A stretch of 64,000 nt of DNA from Tubiluchus corallicola (lineage: Eukaryota; Priapulida; Priapulimorpha; Priapulimorphida; Tubiluchidae): NCBI GenBank assembly GCA_030141605.1, contig JAQGDQ010000468.1:113545-177544 (forward strand), in the 5' to 3' direction. Shown piece after piece: positions 9,938 to 19,880 of the stretch; position 1 is the first letter of the stretch, and every line of letters begins with the position of its first letter. The position numbers and the translations under genes are program-made. The notes beneath the pieces were generated by a model, which saw nothing but the letters and a program-made list of their open reading frames with translations, had not been told where the DNA came from and did not search any database.

Positions 9938-11335
9938 TTATTTAATTTCTTCACCAATTGCATCCTCAATGCCTTGCTGCACATACTCCCACTGGTCTTT
10001 CTGCTTAAGATGAATCATGTCAAACAAGAAATAGCCATCGCAGGCATTAATAGCCGCATCCACCGATTGAACAATGGCGCTATTCACGACGTCATCAGGT
10101 TCAGTTGCCCATGCTCCATTACCAATATCCGGCCCACCGGCCACAATAGCATCTTGTCTGATTTTCTCTTTGGCCAAAGAGCAAAATCCTTGTATCGACC
10201 ATTCAGATGACCCATACACACGTGTAGGTGATGCGTATGCACCAATTAACATGATGTCCATATGGTCGGCATATCCGGCCTCCTGATACTTTGAACTGGC
10301 CCATTGAGGGTAATGCGAGGCTGTATTATAATCGGGGCTTGCCCAATTAACACCAACCTCATAATAAGTCGAATACCAACCACCAACGTACACACCAAAG
10401 TCGATGCTATTATTAACAGATTTCACACGATTACGCGCTGCTACCATAAAATCATGAATGCCCAAAGCCCTGAATTCAAGCCATTGTTTGAAATATGGTG
10501 GCAATGGTGAAGGTAAATTCCCAACCTCAATACCCGGTGTCATCACATCTTCAGGGAAGTTCGCAATGCTAAATCCTAAATATTCTTCAAACTTTTGTCT
10601 TGAATAACCTGAGAAATCACTCTGGAAATTATCAAATCGACCACGATCGAGGATAATACCATCTAATTGGTCATAAGCAGCCAGGTCTTCAAGCATTGAT
10701 AGCAAATACTCCTGAACTTCATCGTGCAAAGGATTTAAAAATTTTGCTCCAGTGCCTCCTCTATCCATGGTATTAACAATCCCTGATGTAGTCAGCAATC
10801 CAGTCGCCCACTCTTTTTTATCTGCTTCACGGTAAAGCATTCCATGACCACCTAAACTCGACATATTTCCGCCTGGCATTGTATTTATTGCTGCATACAC
10901 TTTTAAATCCAATTCTTTGCTTGCTTCAATAAATGCCTCTAGATAATCCCATGTGGCAGTTCGCTCAACCTTTGTGTATACCCCTGACACCCATGCTCCA
11001 AGCCATTTTACCTGATCCACAATACTTGTTTGAAACAATGCATCTCCACATGTAGGGCGAACATCAACAACAACATGAGTAAACCCGGACTCTTTGGCCA
11101 GTGTTAAATCTCTTTTAATGTTCTCTTTGCTATTGGCAAAGTCAGGGAAGTTTGCACCGGCATCAATCCAGATATACCTGGGTTTATCTGCATTATCAGT
11201 TTTATCCTCGTCCCACTCCCATTCGTTACTCGTCGAAGAATCATTGCAGGCTACAAGGCTGATCAACAAGCAAACAGACAATAATGAACTTAGTATTTTT
11301 ATAGAGTATCTTTGAAATATATTCCTCATGTTCAA
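9938..11335 (-). CDS. GHL10-type glycosyl hydrolase lipoprotein (paralogue 2)
   Basis: A 465-residue protein with a lipoprotein signal (LLISLVAC). The TIM-barrel type sequence parallels the protein at 1249-2568: YIWIDAGANFPDFA, GFTHVVVDVRPTCGDALF, VYAAINTMPGG, LDGIILDRGRFDNF, GVYVGGWYSTYYEVGVNWAS. Both copies end in a helix with FDMIHL or FDIVHI. Two divergent copies in one PUL suggest two related cleavage specificities, or an enzyme plus a binding protein. The family is usually described as glycosyl hydrolase-like with an unproven activity. The catalytic residues cannot be named with confidence. Confidence 0.82.
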   Translation of the reverse strand: MNMRNIFQRYSIKILSSLLSVCLLISLVACNDSSTSNEWEWDEDKTDNADKPRYIWIDAGANFPDFANSKENIKRDLTLAKESGFTHVVVDVRPTCGDALFQTSIVDQVKWLGAWVSGVYTKVERTATWDYLEAFIEASKELDLKVYAAINTMPGGNMSSLGGHGMLYREADKKEWATGLLTTSGIVNTMDRGGTGAKFLNPLHDEVQEYLLSMLEDLAAYDQLDGIILDRGRFDNFQSDFSGYSRQKFEEYLGFSIANFPEDVMTPGIEVGNLPSPLPPYFKQWLEFRALGIHDFMVAARNRVKSVNNSIDFGVYVGGWYSTYYEVGVNWASPDYNTASHYPQWASSKYQEAGYADHMDIMLIGAYASPTRVYGSSEWSIQGFCSLAKEKIRQDAIVAGGPDIGNGAWATEPDDVVNSAIVQSVDAAINACDGYFLFDMIHLKQKDQWEYVQQGIEDAIGEEIK

Positions 11336-11437
11336 TTTTTTGTTTTAACTACAACCACAATCCAGTATAATGTATGCTATTATAAAGAATAGGCTGCCGG
11401 TAATAACCGGCAGCTACCCTTTCAATAATTCAATGAA

Positions 11438-13114
11438 TTACATATCAATACAATCTAACTGATAGCCTACTACATATCCATTTGTAAACATGAAGTACAC
11501 ATATATAAAGAACCCATCGTCAGACGTAACCAAAGCGACATCTCCTGTTGCATTCGCATTAGCTGGTGCTCCAGAAATCCCTCTTGGTCCATAGATATCT
11601 CTTTCACATTCCCATACAACAGCTTTGCAACTCCCTGTCTCCAAGTTACCAGAGAAAGTCGCATCGCTGGTTACATCCATCAACCAAATGGCATCTGCTG
11701 CGCCCCAGGTAAAGCTATTCACCCAGTTTTTAGTCACATATTTTGCATTATTAAATTCGGCATAGTCAACTGCATTAGGTACATAATTTGTACTGATTGC
11801 ATCCAAAGCTTTATGAACAGTATTAGTCCTACCATCAACCCATGCAAACGTGTTATCCGAATATGAAGCCACATAGTAATCACTATTCACATCAGTATCG
11901 GAAGTATAAACAATATCTACATTTGTAGTCCACCCTTTAGCTAAACCACTCATTGTGACAATATCAGGAGTTTGAGATGTTAATTGTCCTTCAACAACGG
12001 TCCATCGCGCAAACTGCTGTCCTGCATCGTGGATAGGAGCAGTGATAATCGCGTTATCATCTATACTTCCTTGTATTGATATTTTACGACCCATTGCTTG
12101 ACCTCCACCATATTCTATATATAGTTCAGGCGTTGCATTTACTGATTTCAAGGTCCAGATCTTAAAATCTCCTGCATTTGGAGCTAGGTTACAAACCAAT
12201 ATATTACCATTATTATCGGCGGTATTATAGAAGTTTGTCAAGTTACCGGTAATTGAACCTAGATCTATCTCACCCATTTTTTCACCCGTTTTAGGGTTGA
12301 TATAAACAGTGTTTTCGGCACGTGTATTAATCGCCACAAAATCTTTTGTGGCAGCAATACCCCCGGTAAGATGCTCAGCAGTAATACCAAGGTCGGCATT
12401 TAATTGCTTCGCGAACATTAAACGCGCACTACCCAGACGGATACCATAAGGTAATTTATCTGGGATACTTTTTTGCACGGTATAAACACTGCTTGATGTT
12501 CCATTATGAGCTGTTACAGTTAACTCCACATCCTTCTCATAATTTAAAGCTACTTCGCGTGGATCAGGTGAAATCGTTGCATGGTAAGACAACCTAACAT
12601 CAGCCAGCTCTTCTCCAATTGCATCAACTGTAACTAGCGAAATGATTTTTGTGATCTCATTGATTACCCCAGCCAAGCCTAACGAAGGAATAGTAAATTC
12701 CTCAATTAAGCATTGATCACTTTTACGAATTTCTCCGGTAATAATGTAATCCCGTTTCGCCTTAACCTGATCAGTTAAGGTTATAGTATTGTCTTCAGTC
12801 AGATCCATCCATAATAATGCTGGACTAATGACCACATTATCATCTAAGTTAGCCCTCATGCGCATACGTCGCAGCATTTCATTTGTTACCTGGTTATTAC
12901 TGCTTTCAGGAAAGAAATATGGTATTGGAATAACAATGGTATCATTTCCTTCTCTTAATGATCCGACAAACTCGCCTGTTCCATCTGCAAACATGGCTGT
13001 TATGCTATTAATTCCATCGCGCGAAACGGGTGGGCGCAGGTCATCCGGTTGCTGACAACTATTCAGCAATCCAAATAAAACGCATATAACTGATATATAT
13101 CTATTTATCTTCAT
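11438..13114 (-). CDS. DUF5018-type surface glycan-binding lipoprotein
   Basis: A 558-residue lipoprotein (LLNSC) directly downstream of susD, the usual position for a SusE/F-like or surface glycan-binding protein. The N-terminal half has two Ig-like repeats with paired phrasing (VSRDGINSITAMFADGTGEF; VELTVTAHNGTSSSVYTVQ), typical of DUF5018 proteins. The C-terminal half looks like a beta-propeller, with repeated TAENTVYINPKTGEKMGE-type blades. No catalytic motif is seen. Its likely job is outer-membrane capture of the glycan together with SusD. The exact domain family needs a profile search. Confidence 0.75.
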   Translation of the reverse strand: MKINRYISVICVLFGLLNSCQQPDDLRPPVSRDGINSITAMFADGTGEFVGSLREGNDTIVIPIPYFFPESSNNQVTNEMLRRMRMRANLDDNVVISPALLWMDLTEDNTITLTDQVKAKRDYIITGEIRKSDQCLIEEFTIPSLGLAGVINEITKIISLVTVDAIGEELADVRLSYHATISPDPREVALNYEKDVELTVTAHNGTSSSVYTVQKSIPDKLPYGIRLGSARLMFAKQLNADLGITAEHLTGGIAATKDFVAINTRAENTVYINPKTGEKMGEIDLGSITGNLTNFYNTADNNGNILVCNLAPNAGDFKIWTLKSVNATPELYIEYGGGQAMGRKISIQGSIDDNAIITAPIHDAGQQFARWTVVEGQLTSQTPDIVTMSGLAKGWTTNVDIVYTSDTDVNSDYYVASYSDNTFAWVDGRTNTVHKALDAISTNYVPNAVDYAEFNNAKYVTKNWVNSFTWGAADAIWLMDVTSDATFSGNLETGSCKAVVWECERDIYGPRGISGAPANANATGDVALVTSDDGFFIYVYFMFTNGYVVGYQLDCIDM

Positions 13115-13126
13115 AGCAATTAAGTT

Positions 13127-14764
13127 TTATTTCCATTCATCATATTGATCTATCGCTGAGTTGTTTGCCAATTCATCATAAGGAATTGGCAAAACGTAGG
13201 TTTTCTCAAGGAACTTACGGTCTTGCAAATCGCAATCAACAAGCTCATAGTGGTAACCAGTACCATTGGGAGTAATCTTCAAGCCATGAACTCGGTAATC
13301 CTGATATTCAATGTGAGCTAGTTTCCATCGACGCATGTCCCAATACAAATGACCTTCGTAAGCTAACTCAATCTTACGCTCGTATCGGATAGCATTGAAT
13401 AATTCCTGACCAGACATGCTTGATATTGCAGGTAAACTATTCCCTATACGTGTACGCACCTCATTTAAGTCAGCAATTGCATTACCGCTTTTATTTAGGT
13501 TGTAGTATGCTTCAGCACGGTTTAGGTACACCTCAGACAATCGCAACTCCACCCACGCCTGCGTACTTTTGTAAGTAACCAAATCGGTGTTATCTTCATC
13601 ACGAAATTTGCGTAAATAGTAACCGGTTGTTGTTCGTCCTTGCGCATACACTTCTTCACGATAGGCCATATATCGCCCATTTTCACCACCAACGCTATTT
13701 TCCATTACTTTATCCATCCAACTACATCCGTTATAAATAACGGTTGCCTGAAAACGAGGTTCCAGATCTGCATATGGAGGAGGTGTTTCAGTGCCTCCCT
13801 TAGCATGCCAAGGAGTCCAATCAACAGGATTACCATTTTTGTCAAGATAAGACTCAACCATTTCCTGAGTAGGTGTTCCACTAGCTCCACGGTTCTGTAT
13901 TTCGCCAAATGTAGCATAATCTTGATCAAAACCATGATTAGGACCAGTAATTAAGTAGTTATATTCTAATATTGATTCACTACTTCCGCCTACAGTTGCC
14001 TGTGCATATTCGTCTTCTAAACTATAAACACCAGACTGAATTACTTCAGTAGCCGCATCACGAGCACTTTCCCACCGCTCTGCATATAACATTGTGCGCG
14101 ATTTCATAGCTAATGCAGCACCTTTGTTAATTCGTCCCACATTCCTTAAGCCCCACTCCAAAGGCAACAAATTTGCTGCTTCAGTCAGGTCATTTTCGAT
14201 CAGATCCCATGTTTCTTCATTAGTCGAACGATCCTTGTTTCTCTCCAATTCCATACTGGTATACAAAATGACACCATCGTGTCGCTTTGCTAACTGGAAG
14301 TATAAGAAAGCACGGAAAAACAATGCTTGACCTTTTAAAACATTATCTTCTTCTTGTGTTAGCTTAGAGTGTTTTTCCAAGCTAACCAAGAACTCATTAA
14401 CCCTTCGAATTCGCTCATAAGTAGAAGACCATGAATCCAAAAGGTTTCCAACAGGAGTCATACGCTCTGGTTCAAACACGTAGTTATTTGCATCACCGGC
14501 CTTTGAGCCTGCCGCATAAGAGCCATATTTAAGGGTCTCTGTTAAACCTTCTGTTAAACTACCATTAAACTGATCTGCCCCAAAATTGCCATATCGATCG
14601 ATATAAGGATAAAAACCGTTTACATAAAGCGAAACATTATCAAAATCTTCCCAGATAATTTTATCGGAAATCCTATCCTTTGGAGTTGTATCTAACCAAT
14701 CGCTGCAACTGGCTAAACCAATACCTAAAAACAACATCGCGTATTTAAATATATTGAATCTCAT
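13127..14764 (-). CDS. SusD/RagB-family nutrient-binding lipoprotein
   Basis: A 545-residue lipoprotein (GIGLASC). It starts CSDWLDTTPKDRISDKIIWE, the classic SusD N-terminus. TPR-like helices carry FFRAFLYFQLAKRHDGVIL and AAWVELRLSEVYLNRAEAYY-type motifs. Near the C-terminus are ERKIELAYEGHLYWDMRRWK and the final YVLPIPYDELANN. It forms the lid of the SusC transporter at the outer membrane and binds the target glycan. It is 18 bp from susC and in the same operon. No break is seen. Confidence 0.95.
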   Translation of the reverse strand: MRFNIFKYAMLFLGIGLASCSDWLDTTPKDRISDKIIWEDFDNVSLYVNGFYPYIDRYGNFGADQFNGSLTEGLTETLKYGSYAAGSKAGDANNYVFEPERMTPVGNLLDSWSSTYERIRRVNEFLVSLEKHSKLTQEEDNVLKGQALFFRAFLYFQLAKRHDGVILYTSMELERNKDRSTNEETWDLIENDLTEAANLLPLEWGLRNVGRINKGAALAMKSRTMLYAERWESARDAATEVIQSGVYSLEDEYAQATVGGSSESILEYNYLITGPNHGFDQDYATFGEIQNRGASGTPTQEMVESYLDKNGNPVDWTPWHAKGGTETPPPYADLEPRFQATVIYNGCSWMDKVMENSVGGENGRYMAYREEVYAQGRTTTGYYLRKFRDEDNTDLVTYKSTQAWVELRLSEVYLNRAEAYYNLNKSGNAIADLNEVRTRIGNSLPAISSMSGQELFNAIRYERKIELAYEGHLYWDMRRWKLAHIEYQDYRVHGLKITPNGTGYHYELVDCDLQDRKFLEKTYVLPIPYDELANNSAIDQYDEWK

Positions 14765-14782
14765 AACTTATACTATTATCCA

Positions 14783-17700
14783 TTAAAAAATTAGTTTAAC
14801 TCCCATCGACATTACCCGCTGTTGTGGGTAAAAACCGCTGTTTACGCCTGGCATTTCTGGATCGATTCCGTACTTACCAACGTGGCTTAAAGTGAATAAA
14901 TTCTGACCTTCTGCATAAGCCCTAGCACTATTAATACCCGACCAATTTAAAGCCGATTGCGGAATGGTATAACCAACTTGCAAATTCTTCAGGCGCAAAT
15001 AATTACCATTACGGTACCAGTAATCAGATGCATAACCATTGTTATTACTTGGAGTTACCAATGCTAAACGAGGAAATTCAGCATCTGTATTATCCTCGCG
15101 CCATGAGCCTTCAACTAGGTAAACAGGTGAATTACCTCCATGATAAAACGGGCGGGTCATAGAGGTATGATCCATCACCCATGTATTAGGATAAATCCCA
15201 GTTAATGCGATATCGCGACCAAGTGCACCAGTGAAACGCATTGAAAAATCGAAATTTTTCCATCCTCCAGATAGGTTTACGCCACCAACAAACTTAGGCA
15301 TATCAGATTTTCCAACAAACCCTCTATCTTGTTCATAAGAAATAATCCCATCACCATTTCTATCAACATACTTAATATCGCCTGGTTGCACAGGTCGGCC
15401 AACCATGATAGCCGAATTCTCAATTTCTTCCCAGCTCTGAAACAAACCATCAGATATAAATCCAATCACAGAACCAACTTCTGTTCCAGTACGTTTTAAC
15501 CAATCTGGTGTATTTTCCGAATCGGGATAGCTCAACCACAAACGTTTGGTATAAGTACCACTGACATTAACAACGTAATGGAAATTACCTATTCTGTTGC
15601 GATGAGTTAGTGATATTTCAAATCCCTTATGTTCTTGCTCTCCAATATTTTGATAGCTATAGTTGTAACCACCAAAAGATGGAGGATACGTTGCTGCAAT
15701 TGGCAAAAGCATATCATAAACATATTTATAGAAAACGTCAAACTCGACTGCTAATTTATTATTCCATAGGTTTGCATCAAATCCGAAATTATACATGAGT
15801 GACTTTGCCCAAGTTAGGTTTACATTAGCTGGATTAGAGGTTATTAAACCGTTTTGTGGTGTTCCGCCAATTACTACAGCAGGATCTTTTAAATAGCTCA
15901 GTGTATTTAAATATGCATATGCCGGTATGCCTGCTGTTGAACCGGTTAAACCGATACTTCCGCGCAACTTAAGGTCACTAACAAAGTAGAGATTATCTCG
16001 AAACCACTCTTCCTGTGACATTCTCCAACCTGCTGAAGCAGCAGGAAAAGGACTCCAACGTTTACCTTTTACCATACCACCGAATGTATCGCTTCCATCG
16101 TAGCGCATTGAAAACTCGGCCATGTACTTATGATCGTAATCATAAGTTAATCGAGTTAAATAACCAGCTAATCTTCTATTATAACTATTACCCGTAATTC
16201 GATTGCGGTCTGTTAATGTAATATAATCCAACTCATCTAATTCATGAATATCAAATCCATAACCATAAGCAGCAAAACTATTACCAAGATTCTCTTTGGT
16301 TTCAAGCAAAACCATTCCTGTTACACTATGTTTACCAAATGAATTTTCGTAATTGATACTTGTATTGGTTGTCAATATGCTAGAGTATGACAACCCTTCA
16401 CTTAAGCTTGCCACATTACCTCTGGCATCATAATCCAAAACATAAGTAATGTCATCGGTATTTGCATTTGGCAGATTCGCCACGTAGGTTTGATAGGGTG
16501 TTGAAAAGTTTTTTGATGTCTGATAATTGATATCATATGCCGTTAAAAACTTAACACTTAACCCCGTAACAAATGGCACACTATAATTTAGTGCTAAGTT
16601 AGTTTGCAATTTATTTGACTTAACATTTTTATACCCTGACTCATTAGCTGCTGCAAGCGGATTTATATATGAACTTGCTGTTCGCGTAGACACAGGAATA
16701 CCATCAATCTCTGCAGGGACATATGGGTGAGCTCTTATTGCCTGCTGTGGAATGTTGTTCCAATCATGTGGACCTGCTCCAAAACCAGGAGCCTGACGAT
16801 CTTCTATACGTCCTCCAATATCAAAAGTTAAATCCAGATTATCGGTTATTTGAGCATCAATATTCGAACGTATATTTAATCGATCGTAATTAAAGCCATC
16901 GATATTACCTTTTTGGTTATAAGTTCCGAGAGACACGAAGTACTGCACCTTTTCGGTTCCACCGCTGGCATTCATATTGTAGCTTTGATTTATTCCTAAG
17001 CCAAAGGTTTCATTGTACCAATTGGTATTACCCCATCCATCGGATGGATTACCATTGGTCATCTTGGCAATGTGGTCTGAAGTAAATACTGGAAAGTCAC
17101 CATCCATTTCACGTGCTTTATTGTACCAATAAGCATATCCAGGGCCATCCAGCATTTCAAGCATATTAGCATTCGAACTAACACCATAATTTCCTGTAAA
17201 CGACATTTGTGTTTTACCTGTTCGACCACGTTTTGTGGTTACAATTATTACAAACTCGGCATCCAAACCATAAACTGATGCAGAAGAGGCATCCTTGAGT
17301 ATCGAAATCGTCTCAATTTCGTTAGGGTCAATTTCATTGAAATCACGTTCAACACCATCAACAATATATTTTCCCGCTCCCCCTCTAACCATAATCGAGG
17401 CGGCATCACTACCCGGCTGACCAGATGTCTGGTTACTTACTATACCTGGAACCAGACCGGCTAACATATTACTAATATTACCAACCGGTGCCTTTTCCAA
17501 TTCTGCTCCATTGATTTGGCTAACAGCTCCGGTGATACTCGCTTTGCGTTGAGTACCATAACCTACAACAATTACTTCGTCAAGATCAAGGTCTTCGGTC
17601 TTCATTACAATGTTAAGTTCTGTTCGGCCACTCAAAGGCACTTTTTGGTTCTCAAAACCAATGCAGCTGATTAAAAGTGTTACATCCTCAGATGGCACCT

Positions 17701-17914
17701 CAAGGTGAAACTCACCATTGAAGTCAACAACTGTACCGTGTTTGGTTTCGTCAATTACGATTGATGCCCCAATAACGGGTTCATTCTCGGAGTCAAAAAC
17801 TGTTCCTTTGACCTGTATTTGAGCCTGGATAGAGCTCATACAGAAAAAAGAGCAGCAAACTGTAAGAATAGTCAACACTATTCTTGGAGACAGTTTAAAG
17901 TTTTTCTCTCTCAT
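14783..17914 (-). CDS. SusC/RagA-family TonB-dependent outer-membrane transporter
   Basis: A 1043-residue protein with a signal peptide. A carboxypeptidase-regulatory-like domain (IQVKGTVFDSENEPVIGAS, about 32-110) is followed by the SusC signature DLDEVIVVGYGTQRKASITG. The plug domain carries VRGGAGKYIVDGVERDFNEI and ILKDASSASVYG. A 22-strand barrel ends in a typical aromatic terminus (QQRVMSMGVKLIF). It imports glycan fragments with its SusD partner using TonB energy. It is the first gene of the PUL. No anti-sigma, ECF or hybrid two-component regulator lies next to it, because IS3 and IS256 sequences occupy the upstream flank. Confidence 0.95.
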   Translation of the reverse strand: MREKNFKLSPRIVLTILTVCCSFFCMSSIQAQIQVKGTVFDSENEPVIGASIVIDETKHGTVVDFNGEFHLEVPSEDVTLLISCIGFENQKVPLSGRTELNIVMKTEDLDLDEVIVVGYGTQRKASITGAVSQINGAELEKAPVGNISNMLAGLVPGIVSNQTSGQPGSDAASIMVRGGAGKYIVDGVERDFNEIDPNEIETISILKDASSASVYGLDAEFVIIVTTKRGRTGKTQMSFTGNYGVSSNANMLEMLDGPGYAYWYNKAREMDGDFPVFTSDHIAKMTNGNPSDGWGNTNWYNETFGLGINQSYNMNASGGTEKVQYFVSLGTYNQKGNIDGFNYDRLNIRSNIDAQITDNLDLTFDIGGRIEDRQAPGFGAGPHDWNNIPQQAIRAHPYVPAEIDGIPVSTRTASSYINPLAAANESGYKNVKSNKLQTNLALNYSVPFVTGLSVKFLTAYDINYQTSKNFSTPYQTYVANLPNANTDDITYVLDYDARGNVASLSEGLSYSSILTTNTSINYENSFGKHSVTGMVLLETKENLGNSFAAYGYGFDIHELDELDYITLTDRNRITGNSYNRRLAGYLTRLTYDYDHKYMAEFSMRYDGSDTFGGMVKGKRWSPFPAASAGWRMSQEEWFRDNLYFVSDLKLRGSIGLTGSTAGIPAYAYLNTLSYLKDPAVVIGGTPQNGLITSNPANVNLTWAKSLMYNFGFDANLWNNKLAVEFDVFYKYVYDMLLPIAATYPPSFGGYNYSYQNIGEQEHKGFEISLTHRNRIGNFHYVVNVSGTYTKRLWLSYPDSENTPDWLKRTGTEVGSVIGFISDGLFQSWEEIENSAIMVGRPVQPGDIKYVDRNGDGIISYEQDRGFVGKSDMPKFVGGVNLSGGWKNFDFSMRFTGALGRDIALTGIYPNTWVMDHTSMTRPFYHGGNSPVYLVEGSWREDNTDAEFPRLALVTPSNNNGYASDYWYRNGNYLRLKNLQVGYTIPQSALNWSGINSARAYAEGQNLFTLSHVGKYGIDPEMPGVNSGFYPQQRVMSMGVKLIF

Positions 17915-17959
17915 GTTAATTAATTTTGTTAATGATTATTATTTAAGGGTAGTGATATA

Positions 17960-17967
17960 CAAATTTA
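17960..17967 (-). promoter_or_regulatory. Candidate -7 promoter element for the PUL
   Basis: On the minus strand the sequence TAAATTTG fits the Bacteroidota -7 consensus TAnnTTTG and lies about 45 bp before the susC start codon. No good -33 TTTG is seen 19-21 bp further upstream, so the promoter may be weak or need an activator. The gene-free stretch 17915-18039 otherwise shows only A/T-rich DNA. Confidence 0.45.
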
Positions 17968-18171
17968 CACTAAAAATATTTGTTTTGTATAAAAGAAATT
18001 ATCTTTTTTTTATAATTAATACAAAAACTTATGTTTAACTGTTTAACTTCAAAACTTATTGGACAAATTGATGCTTAAAGTTAAGAGATAGTTTTATAAT
18101 TCAAATTCTCTTTTTTATGGTGATGATAATTCACTGTTGACTTGTTCGAAACTCGCAGAGTTTTCAATAAA

Positions 18172-19150
18172 TCAAAAGTGATACACTGCGATTTTCTGAT
18201 TCCTTTTTCTTCTTTCATTTAGCGTTTTTATTTTAATGTTTTCACGATTGCCCAGTACCTGTTTTTGCCTTCCAAAATACACGTCGGCAGGTGTAACATT
18301 CTTGAGTGATTCATGATACCGGTGGTTGTTGTAATTATATACAAACTCCTGTAGAACCGTCATTAGTTCATCAGGAAAGTAGTAGTTATCCAACTTTACC
18401 TGATTTTTCATGGTGCGGTGGTAACGCTCAATTTCCCCTTGTGTTTGAGGGTGGTATGGGGCTACACGTAAATGTCCCATTTTGGTGTCTTTTAAAAAGC
18501 TTTGAAACTCGTTTGATATGTAGCACGCTCCATTATCGGAGAGTAACCTGGGACAATCGTCTGCAGGTATTTTGGCCGTATAAAGCCTTTTGAATAACAT
18601 GCTTGGCATCGGCCGACTCCATGCTTTGGCAAAGCTCCCAGGTGACGATATACCTTGAATAATCGTCCATTACGGTAGCCAAATAATACCAGCCCCATCC
18701 AATGATTTTAAAGTAGGTGAAATCGGTTTGCCATTGCTGGTGCACACGCGTGGTCTTATCTTTAAAATCATCGGATGCAGCCATTAAAAGCCACGCAGGA
18801 GATGTGATTAGCACTTGCTCTTTGAGAATCCGATATACGCTGGTTTCGCTGATAAACCACTTTTGATGGTCGGTGATGTGGTGGGCTAGTTCCCTAGGCG
18901 ATAAGTCTGTACGTTACAAAGCGGTGTCTAAAACCAGTTCTCGTTCTTTGTTGGATATCTTGTTCCAGAACTTTTTGCGTTTTACCGGCTTGGGCTTGAG
19001 TGCATCATATCCTCCCTCAAGGAAGCGTTTGTACCACTCGTAAAAGGTACTTCGGCTGATGTCAAACTCTTCAAGTGTGCGCTTAACTCCGAATTCCGAA
19101 TCTTGAACAATACGGATAATTTCCATCTTTTCACTGGCGCTTCGTCTCAT
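18172..19150 (-). pseudogene. IS3-family OrfB (integrase-core transposase), multiply broken
   Basis: Read from 19150 downward the protein begins MRRSASEKMEIIRIVQDSEF with an HTH (EEFDISRSTFYEWYKRF). It hits an in-frame TAA after LVLDTAL (at about 18917), then continues RTDLSPRELAHH into the rve/DDE core: QQWQTDFTYFKIIGWGWYYL, DDYSRYIVTWELCQ, LLSDNGACYISNEFQSF, PYHPQTQGEIERYH. A 2-bp deletion near 18580 shifts the frame again. The TAA is shared with copy 2; the 2-bp deletion is private. No functional transposase is made. Confidence 0.85.
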
Positions 19151-19175
19151 ATATTTATAAGTTACTCGGTTCCAG

Positions 19176-19440
19176 TTAAGCTTTTTTTAAGCATGCGTAC
19201 TTCCAACTCAACTCTGCTACAAGCTGCTTTAGGTCGTGGTTCTCGTTCTTTAAACCGTTTACTTCGCCCGATGTAGCTTCCCGTTTAATGTCACCTGCAA
19301 GACGTTTTTTGCCAGCTTCCATAAAATCTTTACTCCACTTGTAATAAAGGTTCGCGTTGATGCCTTCTTTTCGGCATAACTCGGTAATGCTATATTCGCC
19401 ACGCATGCCCTCTAGTACAATCCTGATTTTTTCTTCAGCT
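19176..19440 (-). pseudogene. IS3-family OrfA, broken
   Basis: The HTH protein reads EEKIRIVLEGMRGEYSITEL then CRKEGINANLYYKWSKDFME, followed by a leucine-zipper-like KNENHDLKQLVAELS. A TAA codon precedes SAEEKIRIV at about 19440, where relatives have a Tyr (KKYSAEEK). A 1-bp deletion near 19205 changes the end to SWKYACLKKA. The same upstream TAA occurs in copy 2. Confidence 0.75.
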
Positions 19441-19596
19441 GATTACTTCTTCCTCGGGTGTCTCTTAATCTATTTTACCTTTTGTTCGGTAGTCTGTTTT
19501 TTTGCCTTAATCTTACTCGTTTTTATTGGTTATAATTTAAGAAATGTCTCTCTTAATTTTTAAACCAATTTGTCCGAATTAAGCTGAAGATTTACA

Positions 19597-19872
19597 ATAG
19601 CCATTGCGGGCATTCTGATTATCCGATTTTTGATTCTTATCATAGCCTAAATGACCATCGAGTTCTCCTTCAAGCATCTTTTCAATGCCTCGTTTTTGGA
19701 GCTCTTGTAAAAAACCATTGAGCTCTTTCCCCTGAATTAAACTGTTCAAGGAAATCATCATTTAATAAATCTTCTTTTTTCATTACTGTCTAAAGTTTTA
19801 AAATTAAACAAAAAAATACCGAGGGTTGCAACCCTCGGTATTTTCTATTTACACAGCTTATGAGATAGTGCT
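19597..19872 (-). mobile_element. IS256-family remnant (right end and transposase N-terminus)
   Basis: The sequence matches the first part of the intact IS256-type element at 36639-37976. The transposase N-terminus (start 19783) is cut at 19597 by the IS3 insertion after [14 protein letters not shown] 1-nt insertion in the 'ctctttcccc' run shifts its frame. The outer end (ACACAGCTTATGAGATAGTGCT) is kept at 19851-19872, and it lies just 8 bp from the stop codon of the HAD-NUDIX gene. Confidence 0.85.
19813..19844. terminator. Perfect 32-bp palindrome in the IS256 end
   Basis: aaaataccgagggttg and its exact reverse complement follow each other without a loop. It lies between the element end and the transposase start. 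The same palindrome in the intact copy (37917-37948) carries a paired substitution (ATACC/GGTAT against ATGCC/GGCAT), so pairing is conserved. It probably blocks read-through from outside into the transposase gene. Confidence 0.6.
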
Positions 19873-19880
19873 TTTTTTTA

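Larger units (their letters stand above)
18040..19596 (-). mobile_element. IS3-family element, copy 1 (defective)
   Basis: The ends start TGTTTAACTTCA (18040) and finish GAAGATTTACA (19596). They form imperfect inverted repeats of about 31 bp that share GGACAAATTG and have the TG...CA termini usual for IS3. Two ORFs lie on the minus strand (see the next two entries). There is no target duplication: the left flank is unrelated DNA, while the right flank is the middle of an IS256 transposase gene. The insertion was therefore followed by deletion. The copy is nearly identical to copy 2 at 24644-27565. Confidence 0.9.

Noticed and set aside
10074-10286. Plus-strand frames inside the GHL10 gene
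   Set aside because: They overlap a gene with lipobox and domain motifs and show no motif of their own.
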